Source of the DNA: an uncultured Prevotella sp.
GTDB lineage: Bacteria > Bacteroidota > Bacteroidia > Bacteroidales > Bacteroidaceae
Assembly: GCA_944320285.1 (NCBI GenBank)
Contig: CALUGX010000006.1
Span: 1 to 47,823 of the forward strand
Reading direction: 5' to 3'
Length of the DNA: 47,823 nucleotides
Under the pieces are notes generated by a model, which saw nothing but the letters and a program-made list of their open reading frames with translations, was not told the DNA's origin and searched no databases. Below, in pieces: positions 42,058 to 47,823 of this stretch; position 1 is the first letter of the stretch, and each line of letters begins with the position of its first letter. The position numbers and the translations under genes are program-made.

Positions 42058-45033
42058 TTAATTTCCGTCGTCCTCTGGAAGAAGTACAACGCCCTCTTGT
42101 TTCATTCCGTCCATCATTATCTTCAACGGACGACTGAAGCGGACGTGACGCACGAACTTGGTTTCGTCAACTGCGGGCATGGCGTCGAGCAGTTCTTTTT
42201 GGTAAACTCCGTCGCCCTTGTAGGTGTTGATTGTGAAGTAGCCCACGCCGAAACTCGTCAGGTTCTGGAAGAAGTGGGTGCCCTGGCTGGGGTCTACACG
42301 GTAATTTTTCAACCCGGCCTCTACTATCACGCGCGCAGCACTGATGTGCGGCCACTTCACAGGGATGCCCAGCCAATAATCGCTCGACCCCCAACGGCCC
42401 GGACCTACGAGCACGTAGTTCTTGCCTTCGGCCACGAACTTGCGGTTCATCCGCTCCACTTCGTCGGCTATCCGGGGATTGTTCGAGGCGGTGAAGTTGT
42501 CGTCCGTCTTGATGTAAACCACGTCAACCACGTCTTCACTGATGCCGTGCCCAAGTGAATTGTGCGACCGCAGCAGACACTTCGAGTCGTCTATCGCCGC
42601 CAAGTTGTCATCAAGCACCTGCTTGCTGTCAACTATCGGGCGCATCTGTAACAGGTAAAACTCGCCCGTGCGGTCGGCGTTCAGGTTGCAGGCAAACTCT
42701 ATCTCGACTGGGCGCTTCATCCCTTCGGCACCGTATTTCATGGCCATCTGCATCAGCTCAGGCAGCGGGAATACGTTTTGTTGCAACACGCCGCAGAACG
42801 AGATAATCTTCCTTCCGCCCTCATAATAGCCGTCGCGTATCACTTGGTCATACGGGTCGTAGGTCGAGGCGATATAGTTCAGCGTGCCGTCTCCCTCTGC
42901 GTCCTTCACTTTCAGTTTTAATATATTGAAGCCGTCGTCCACCTTGAAGTTGTTGCCCACGTTCTTCATGTCGAGCGCATAGAATTGTGTCTGCGTCTGC
43001 CTGAGCGCAGTCTCCATCTCGCTGGTCTGCAACACCTGCGTGGGATGGTACGGACTGACGCGCAAAGTCTGGCCTCCGTCCACAATATACTTGCCAAGGC
43101 CGAGGGCAAGGCTTGCTATGCCTTCCTCCGAAGTCTCGTCGCCGATGGGGTAATAGTTTATCGAACGCAACACTCCCGATATGTTCGGATAGTACCGGTC
43201 GCCGTGCTCCGCACCCACGACTTCCTGCAAAATCACGGCCATTTTCTCCTGGTCTATCACGTTGCTCGTGGCCGTCATGTAGGCCTTCGAGTCCTTATAG
43301 TACACCGATGCGTACACGCTCTTTATGGCGGCGGCAAGCATCTGGAGCATCTGGTACTTGTCGTCAAGGCGCGGTATCATGTAGGTTGAGTAGATGCCGG
43401 CAAACGGCTGGTAGTGGGAGTCTTCCAGGAGACTCGACGAACGGATTGCGATGGGCTTGTTTGTGGCCTCAAAGAATGTAAAGAAGTCGGCAATATACTT
43501 GTCCGGGAGCTGCGCTTTTAGGAAATGTTGCAGTATCTCTTCGTCGCTGGCGTCGCTCAAAGCTATCTTATAAAGGTTGTTGCGCTCCATGAATTGGTCG
43601 AACACATCGGTGCAGAGCACAACCGTCTTGGGGATTGACACGGATGCTCCCTCATACTGGTTGAACTCAGGATGACGCTTGATTATGTTGTCGAGGAAGG
43701 CCAGTCCGCGCCCTTTTCCCCCCAAGGAGCCGTCACCGATGCGTGCGAAGTGGGCATAGCGGTCGAACTTGCCGCGGTCGAACACGGCCACGACGCCGAT
43801 GTTTTTCATGTGACGATACTGCACAATGGCATCGAAGATGATTTTCCTGTGCAAATCAACATCCTGCAACTTGTGCCACGTCACGGTCTTCAGGAACTCC
43901 GACACGGGGAAGATTGCCCTTGCACAGAGCCACCGGCTCATGTGGTTACGCGATATGTGATAGAGCATCGAGTCGTATGGTATCTTGAAGATGTTGTCCT
44001 GCAACTCCTTCAAGGTGCGCACACGCATCACCTCTGAATGTGTCTTCGGGTCACGGAAGATGAAGTCGCCGAAGCCCATATGTTCCGCCATGACGTCGCG
44101 CAGGTCAATGCTCATGGCCTTGGAATTCTTGTCGATGAAGTGAAAATGCTCGGCCTCGGCCTTCGCCTTGTTCTCAATCTCGCTGCTCTGGAGTATCAGC
44201 GGCACGTACTCGTTGCGTTCGCGGATGGCCCGCAGCAGCTTAAGGCCGGCCTCAGCGTCCTTCTCGCCGTCCTTGGGAAAGCGGCAGTCGGATATTACGC
44301 CGAGCGTGTGGTCGGCATATTTGTCGTACAGTTCCATTGCTTCCTCATACGTTCTGGCCAGCACAACCTTAGGTCTGCCCCTCATACGGAGCGCCGCGCT
44401 GTGCGGATTCAGTGCCTCGGTAGAGAAATGTTGGCTCTGTGCGAGGATATAACCGTAAAGCATCGGCAGCAACGACGAGTAGAAACGGATGCTGTCTTCA
44501 ACCAAAAGTATCATCTGGACGCCTGCCTCGGCTATGTCGTGCTCTATGTTCATTTTGTCCTCGATAAGCTTTATGATGGACATTATGAGGTTGGTGTTGC
44601 CCAACCAGCAGAACACGTAGTCGAAGATTGACAGGTCCTCGTTCTCAATGCGGCGCGTGATGCCGTGGGAGAATGGGGTTAGCACCACGCACGGAATGTC
44701 CGGAAACTTGTCCTTAATGCCGCGCGCAACGGTGAATGCGTCGTTGTCTGCGTTGCCGGGCATACATATCACGAGGTCTATGCTGGTAGTGGCGAGCACC
44801 TCGGCAGCTTCCTCCGTGGTGCTGACTTGCATGAACGATGGCGGATAGCGCATACCGAGCTCGGTGTATTCCATGAAGATTTTTTCGTCCACGCGGCCGT
44901 CGTCTTCAAGCATGAAGGCGTCGTAAGGGTTCGCCACGATGAGCACATTGAAGATGCGCCGCGTCATGAGGTTCATGAACGTGACGTCTTTCAGGTAAAA
45001 TTTGCTCCACTGCTGTGGGATGTTTTCACTCAT
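42058..45033 (-). CDS. Double receiver-domain protein with PEP/pyruvate-binding (PPDK-N) ATP-grasp domain
   Basis: This 991-residue cytoplasmic protein starts with two response-regulator-like domains. The first (about 25-155) is degenerate: NP instead of the acidic pair and Cys90 where the phospho-Asp would be. The second (about 172-310) looks intact: Glu179-Asp180, Asp249 in GVISDCRFPKDG, Ser283-Ser284 and Lys302. A linker of about 100 residues leads to a pyruvate phosphate dikinase N-terminal ATP-binding domain (GDGSLGGKGRGLAFL near 433-447; PIAIRSSSLLEDS near 527-539). The phosphohistidine domain and the PEP barrel of PEP synthase are absent, so the PEP synthase label given to such proteins is doubtful. 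ATG 45033 begins one base after the stop of the small membrane-protein gene. Confidence 0.88.
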   Translation of the reverse strand: MSENIPQQWSKFYLKDVTFMNLMTRRIFNVLIVANPYDAFMLEDDGRVDEKIFMEYTELGMRYPPSFMQVSTTEEAAEVLATTSIDLVICMPGNADNDAFTVARGIKDKFPDIPCVVLTPFSHGITRRIENEDLSIFDYVFCWLGNTNLIMSIIKLIEDKMNIEHDIAEAGVQMILLVEDSIRFYSSLLPMLYGYILAQSQHFSTEALNPHSAALRMRGRPKVVLARTYEEAMELYDKYADHTLGVISDCRFPKDGEKDAEAGLKLLRAIRERNEYVPLILQSSEIENKAKAEAEHFHFIDKNSKAMSIDLRDVMAEHMGFGDFIFRDPKTHSEVMRVRTLKELQDNIFKIPYDSMLYHISRNHMSRWLCARAIFPVSEFLKTVTWHKLQDVDLHRKIIFDAIVQYRHMKNIGVVAVFDRGKFDRYAHFARIGDGSLGGKGRGLAFLDNIIKRHPEFNQYEGASVSIPKTVVLCTDVFDQFMERNNLYKIALSDASDEEILQHFLKAQLPDKYIADFFTFFEATNKPIAIRSSSLLEDSHYQPFAGIYSTYMIPRLDDKYQMLQMLAAAIKSVYASVYYKDSKAYMTATSNVIDQEKMAVILQEVVGAEHGDRYYPNISGVLRSINYYPIGDETSEEGIASLALGLGKYIVDGGQTLRVSPYHPTQVLQTSEMETALRQTQTQFYALDMKNVGNNFKVDDGFNILKLKVKDAEGDGTLNYIASTYDPYDQVIRDGYYEGGRKIISFCGVLQQNVFPLPELMQMAMKYGAEGMKRPVEIEFACNLNADRTGEFYLLQMRPIVDSKQVLDDNLAAIDDSKCLLRSHNSLGHGISEDVVDVVYIKTDDNFTASNNPRIADEVERMNRKFVAEGKNYVLVGPGRWGSSDYWLGIPVKWPHISAARVIVEAGLKNYRVDPSQGTHFFQNLTSFGVGYFTINTYKGDGVYQKELLDAMPAVDETKFVRHVRFSRPLKIMMDGMKQEGVVLLPEDDGN

Positions 45034-45034
45034 A

Positions 45035-45274
45035 TTAATGTTTAGGTTTTTCTGTTTTACGTTTGCGGTAAAGTCGGAAAAATACGTCGGACACGGCAAA
45101 CCATACCGTAAATACGGCAAACCAAAGCCAAAATGTGCCTTCCACAAGCATCAGCAACGGTAGCAGCGGCAGACCGAGTACCACCAATACGGCAACCTCT
45201 TTCCATGAACTTACAGGCCGGTCGGTGTCGGAATACAAGCGTTGCAATCGTGAATAAAAGCCGTGTATGCCCAT
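45035..45274 (-). CDS. Small two-helix membrane protein
   Basis: This 79-residue protein opens with MGIHGFYSRLQRLYSDTDRP and has two hydrophobic helices (VAVLVVLGLPLLPLLMLV and FWLWFAVFTVWFAVSDVFF) followed by a basic tail RLYRKRKTEKPKH that should face the cytoplasm. It is not a family I recognise. The start at 45274 was chosen because the consensus promoter (45352-45320) lies downstream of the earlier possible ATGs and GAAAGGAAAG precedes this one. Its stop is one base before the start of the double-receiver gene, so the two are translated from one transcript and the small protein may anchor or sense for it (inference). Confidence 0.75.
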   Translation of the reverse strand: MGIHGFYSRLQRLYSDTDRPVSSWKEVAVLVVLGLPLLPLLMLVEGTFWLWFAVFTVWFAVSDVFFRLYRKRKTEKPKH

Positions 45275-45319
45275 AACGTCTTTCCTTTCATTGTCATCGG
45301 GAGATGCGCATAACATTTG

Positions 45320-45352
45320 CAAATGTAATGAAAATATCCGAAAACGACAAAA
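45320..45352 (-). promoter_or_regulatory. Promoter of the small membrane protein / double-receiver operon
   Basis: On the minus strand TTTTG (45352-45348), a 20-nt spacer and TACATTTG (45327-45320). Confidence 0.85.
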
Positions 45353-45380
45353 CAAATGGCGATTTCCCGTTTTTATTACA

Positions 45381-45423
45381 AACAAAAAAGCGGGCGGAAG
45401 CCGTTTGCCGTACTTCCGCCCGC
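45381..45423 (-). terminator. Intrinsic terminator of PepSY-like lipoprotein gene
   Basis: An 11-bp perfect stem (GCGGGCGGAAG / CTTCCGCCCGC, 45390-45400 with 45413-45423) is followed on the minus strand by TTTTTTGTTTGT. Confidence 0.9.
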
Positions 45424-45438
45424 CGTGTCTCAGTGTCA

Positions 45439-46311
45439 TTAATAGTCTGGAGTCTCGGTTATCACGCCGTCGGGCGTCACCTTAAGATCCATGTTGTAAT
45501 TGTCAAGGTCGATGAGGTAATACTTCTCTCCGGCGGCAGTCTCCACATATTCGCAATCGTCTATGCGCTTGCCGGGATACTTGGCGTTGACTGCCTGGAG
45601 AATGTCGGCGGGAATATCGCGCCTCAAGTCGGTGACGGTACGCTGCCAAGTGCCGGCCTCGTCGAACACCACCTCCACGCTCCTGCCGTCGTAAATCAGC
45701 TCAACCTCGTAGCCGCCATGCTCACGGTCGTAGTCTGACACCCTCGCGCCGGGGAAGTTGGCCTCGACAAACTGTCTCACAGCATCGGGCATACTGTTGC
45801 CCACGAGGTCGTGGTTGCGGTCGTCGTCACGGTCGGCCAATTCGCGGAAGAGCGTACCGTTGACATCGAAATACAGGTCGTAGTCCGGTTGTCCGGCCTT
45901 CTCCACCTCTATTATATATATCGTCTCATACGCCGGGCGTTGTATCTCGTCGATGTCGTCGATGCTCCATTGCTCGGCTGCATAGCGCGTGGCGTTGTAG
46001 CCGTCTTGCACTGCCTGTGGCAGAGTTGCCAGATTGCGGGCATGGTCTACCTCTGTCATCATCCACTCGCCGCCCTGCGTGAACCATGCGTCATGTTCGC
46101 GGCCGTCCTGCCGGAACTCGCCTACCAAATACCCGCCGCCCTCGCGTTCCCAGCTTACGCGGGTTGAATTGCCGTATTTCTGCTCAAAGGCTGTCTGCAC
46201 TGCGTCCGGTGCCTGCACGTTGTCATCGTCATCATCGTCACTGCACGAGGCAAACACAAACACTCCGAGGGCGCACGCCATAGCAAATTTCAAAAATTCA
46301 ACAGTCTTCAT
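45439..46311 (-). CDS. PepSY-like (DUF2874) lipoprotein
   Basis: This 290-residue envelope lipoprotein has a lipobox ending at Cys23 (VFASC) and an extreme acidic run SDDDDDD after it, as in surface-exported Bacteroidetes lipoproteins. The mature part contains about three PepSY-like units, seen as VQTAFEQKYGNSTRVSWEREGGGYLVGEF, VRQFVEANFPGARVSDYDREHGGYEVEL and ILQAVNAKYPGKRIDDCEYVE, each a helix followed by strands ending in a predicted-output phrase (DLKVTPDGVI at the C terminus). PepSY-like proteins of this class are proposed to act as protease-inhibitor-like or binding modules; the true role is unknown. It is monocistronic, with a strong terminator and a TACATTTG box at 46400-46393. Confidence 0.87.
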   Translation of the reverse strand: MKTVEFLKFAMACALGVFVFASCSDDDDDDNVQAPDAVQTAFEQKYGNSTRVSWEREGGGYLVGEFRQDGREHDAWFTQGGEWMMTEVDHARNLATLPQAVQDGYNATRYAAEQWSIDDIDEIQRPAYETIYIIEVEKAGQPDYDLYFDVNGTLFRELADRDDDRNHDLVGNSMPDAVRQFVEANFPGARVSDYDREHGGYEVELIYDGRSVEVVFDEAGTWQRTVTDLRRDIPADILQAVNAKYPGKRIDDCEYVETAAGEKYYLIDLDNYNMDLKVTPDGVITETPDY

Positions 46312-46392
46312 AATCGTATCGTTTTAATTGTTAATGATTTATTTTCCGTCTGACACGCTGCGGCAAAACATCTTTCCGCGGCGTTCTTGATG

Positions 46393-46400
46393 CAAATGTA
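46393..46400 (-). promoter_or_regulatory. Candidate -7 box of PepSY-like gene
   Basis: TACATTTG on the minus strand with a TTTG (46421-46418) at a short 17-nt spacing. The leader is about 75 nt. Confidence 0.5.
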
Positions 46401-46514
46401 CGGGCCGATTCTGAAAACAAACTGAAATTCTGAAATTATTTTGTAACAATCAATACAAAACCGCATTTCTTTTTCAAAAACACGGGAACACAACGCCGTT
46501 CATGGCAAACGGCA

Positions 46515-46626
46515 ATGTAAGAGGTATCCTTTTGCCACGCAAAAGGGCATCGTTTAGAGCCTAAAAGGACACCTTTTAGAGCCCGAAAGGGCACCTTTTG
46601 TAACACACTGACTATCAAGGCGATAT
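46515..46626. repeat. Dispersed 22-bp-unit palindromic repeat, copy J, with module
   Basis: Units GAGGTATCCTTTT, AAAAGGGCATCGTTT, AAAAGGACACCTTTT and GAAAGGGCACCTTTT follow at 22-base steps. The module ACTGACTATCAAGGCGATAT is at 46607-46626 (one mismatch to WATCAANNNNTTR). Confidence 0.8.
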
Positions 46627-46702
46627 GCAAGACGATAAAAAGCGTAAAAAAACCGGTGCGAAACGCTCCGCTACCCCGCCTTACTTGCCAAGCATCGAGA
46701 GC

Positions 46703-46972
46703 GTTTTGGGGTTCATCCGCAGTTTAGGTGTATAGTGCTAAATGCTTGACATTCAGTCTTTTACACAAATAATGCAATTCGTGATCGCTTGATAATCAAT
46801 GCATCACACATGATATTTGTTCAAATCAGGCTAATGAAATTGCATTTCATATAACGACTTGTTTATTTATGGATAATGTATTGATATTTTTTCTTTTAAG
46901 AAGAAAACTCGATGATACGATTTTGATTATAATTAAAAGGCATACACCTGAACTGCGGATGAACCCGTTTTG
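46703..46972. repeat. Target-site duplication GTTTTG flanking the MITE
   Basis: GTTTTG occurs at 46703-46708 and 46967-46972, immediately outside the terminal inverted repeats. Confidence 0.8.
46709..46966. mobile_element. MITE, 258 bp, inserted in the 3' end of the DUF1810 gene
   Basis: The ends 46709-46733 and 46942-46966 are 25-base inverted repeats with one mismatch, starting GGGTTCATCCGCAGTT. The direct repeat GTTTTG flanks both sides (46703-46708 and 46967-46972), as expected for a 6-base target duplication. The interior of about 208 bases is AT-rich and has no transposase frame. Removing the element and one GTTTTG joins the DUF1810 frame to ACG CTC TCG ATG CTT GGC AAG TAA, a C terminus that fits the family. 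The transposase family that moves it is unknown. Confidence 0.88.
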
Positions 46973-47370
46973 GCGTCACGACGGCCATCGTAATACTTAT
47001 CAAGCACTGCCGCGAAGACGCCGCCGGGGGCTACGGCGTCGAACAGTGTCATGCTCGACATCACTTTCATTGCGTCTATCCCGCCCAATATCTCGCGTGC
47101 CGACCGACCTTCAACAGCAAGCATCGCGCCGGCAATCTCACGCAGACGCGCCCCAAGCACGGCGTCAGACAAATAAGCCTCGGCCTCGCCACGGCCTGAA
47201 ATGCCGTAATACTCTGAATTATAACTGTGTCCAAGCCCCTTCATCTGGGGAAACACATACCATATCCAATGCGACGCCTTACGCCCTCGGCGTATTTCCG
47301 CCAGCGCGTCGGCGTAGCCGCCGTAATGCGCGTCTTGCGCCTTGATGAACCTTTGCAAATCGTAATTCAT
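46933..47370 (-). CDS. DUF1810 family protein with C terminus rewritten by a MITE
   Basis: This 145-residue cytoplasmic protein of the DUF1810 (calpastatin-like) family contains MNYDLQRFIKAQDAHYGGYADALAEI, GRKASHWIWYVFPQMKGLGHS, YYGISGRGEAEAYL and MKVMSSMTLFDAV, which follow the family closely. The function is unknown. The final residues GSSAVQVYAF are encoded by the terminal inverted repeat of the inserted MITE; the original reading was probably DAKTLSMLGK with stop at 46681-46683. The fold should be intact because only the tail is changed. A TATCTTTG box lies at 47407-47400 on the minus strand with a leader of about 25 nt. Confidence 0.9.
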   Translation of the reverse strand: MNYDLQRFIKAQDAHYGGYADALAEIRRGRKASHWIWYVFPQMKGLGHSYNSEYYGISGRGEAEAYLSDAVLGARLREIAGAMLAVEGRSAREILGGIDAMKVMSSMTLFDAVAPGGVFAAVLDKYYDGRRDAKTGSSAVQVYAF

Positions 47371-47399
47371 GGTTATGTTTTGTTTTTATTACTCTCACG

Positions 47400-47407
47400 C
47401 AAAGATA
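47400..47407 (-). promoter_or_regulatory. Candidate -7 box of DUF1810 gene
   Basis: TATCTTTG on the minus strand; no clear -33 element. Confidence 0.5.
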
Positions 47408-47619
47408 CGCAATGATAGGCGTAAAGGAAAATGAAAAACAATGTTTTTTTAATTTACTTTACCGAACCGCACCCTATATTCGTGAAACAAATATACGCAC
47501 ATTCCGCATCACAGCCGGAACCACAGTGGAAAACATCACGTTTCAAACGCGAAAACGCTGACATTTTACAGCAAACAAGCCGATATTCCACACAGATAAA
47601 CACATTTTAAGCAAATCAG

Positions 47620-47652
47620 TTTGCTTTTTGTCACAATTATTATTTACCTTTG
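47620..47652 (+). promoter_or_regulatory. Promoter of the PLP-enzyme gene
   Basis: TTTG (47620-47623), a 21-nt spacer and TACCTTTG (47645-47652). The leader of about 65 nt is GC-rich. The rest of the 353-base gap from 47371 shows nothing recognisable. Confidence 0.65.
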
Positions 47653-47723
47653 CAGCCATATTGCGGAGCGCCGGCTGACACTGCGGCGCACCACGGCACA
47701 TAACAAGACATAAGCAACTGACA

Positions 47724-47823
47724 ATGGAAAAGAAACTTAAGACGGGCACCCTGTGCGTGCGCGGAGGGTGGAAACCAAAGAACGGCGAGCCCGTGCAGCC
47801 GCCGATAGTGCAGAGCACGACAT
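47724..47823 (+). CDS. Cys/Met-metabolism PLP-dependent enzyme, N-terminal part (truncated by window end)
   Basis: The 33 visible residues begin MEKKLKTGTLCVRGGWKPKN and continue with GEPVQPPIVQSTT, the typical N terminus of O-acetylhomoserine sulfhydrylase, cystathionine gamma-synthase/lyase or methionine gamma-lyase. TLCVRGGWKPKNGEPVQPPIVQSTT is closest to what I recall of O-acetylhomoserine sulfhydrylase-type and methionine gamma-lyase proteins of Bacteroidales, but the active-site Lys and substrate residues lie beyond the window, so the exact reaction is open. The promoter is 70 bases upstream. Confidence 0.8.
   Translation, partial: MEKKLKTGTLCVRGGWKPKNGEPVQPPIVQSTT

Noticed and set aside
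42058-45033. Calling the double-receiver protein phosphoenolpyruvate synthase (ppsA)
   Set aside because: Only the ATP-binding domain is visible; no phosphohistidine motif or PEP-binding barrel could be found in the C-terminal part.
46708-46966. Integron attC-like site at a gene end
   Set aside because: The inverted repeats are flanked by a 6-base direct duplication and removing the element restores the gene end, which fits a transposon insertion instead.

Overview
The window reads as a chromosomal segment of a Bacteroidales bacterium, most likely a member of the Prevotellaceae; the taxon is my inference. Evidence in the sequence is the repeated Bacteroidetes promoter form TTTG-N19/21-TAnnTTTG upstream of many genes, A-rich ribosome-binding regions, a giant SprA translocon of the type 9 secretion system next to ruvA, a meso-diaminopimelate dehydrogenase, and many lipoproteins with Ser/Thr/Ala-rich lipoboxes. 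No tRNA, rRNA, CRISPR array, prophage or complete insertion sequence was seen.

Layout. Positions 1-873 hold no convincing gene. 0.9-5.4 kb (+): a META-domain lipoprotein, then etfB-etfA-acyl-CoA dehydrogenase. 5.7-8.8 kb: divergent dacB (PBP4) and nadB. 8.9-10.7 kb: a frameshifted HxlR regulator remnant, a cupin and a TlpA-like lipoprotein. 10.7-19.9 kb (mostly -): DUF418 and EamA membrane proteins, a DUF3737 beta-helix protein, an alkaline-phosphatase-superfamily enzyme, a metallophosphoesterase, and the ptb-buk pair. 20.6-29.0 kb (-): sprA and ruvA. 29.4-32.7 kb (-): a lipoprotein and a DUF5723 outer-membrane protein. 33.5-34.4 kb (+): ddh, followed by a 66-bp tandem array. 34.9-46.3 kb (-): aminopeptidase C, DUF2130, class II aldolase, a membrane-anchored MutS-like ATPase, a double-receiver/PPDK-N protein with a small membrane partner, and a PepSY-like lipoprotein. 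The window ends with a DUF1810 gene carrying a miniature transposon and the start of a PLP-dependent sulfhydrylase/lyase gene.

How genes work together. EtfAB, the acyl-CoA dehydrogenase, Ptb and Buk are the reductive and the ATP-forming ends of a short-chain acyl-CoA to acid route (butyrate or a branched analogue), although they lie about 12 kb apart and the middle enzymes are absent here. SprA implies a complete T9SS elsewhere in the genome.

The non-coding part is the most unusual. (1) Ten intergenic copies of a dispersed repeat are built from 22-bp imperfect palindromic units of the type AAAAGGGCATCTTTT. Seven have a neighbouring TGATTATCAA module, and three of these match the enterobacterial IHF consensus in full. 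(2) Long hairpins with 21-39 bp arms sit directly at stop codons, several of them inside operons. (3) A C-rich/G-rich 66-bp tandem array carries G-quadruplex motifs. (4) A 258-bp MITE with 25-bp terminal inverted repeats and a 6-bp target duplication sits in the 3' end of the DUF1810 gene, whose ancestral end can be rebuilt. (5) A small RNA candidate downstream of the MutS-like region has its own promoter and terminator.
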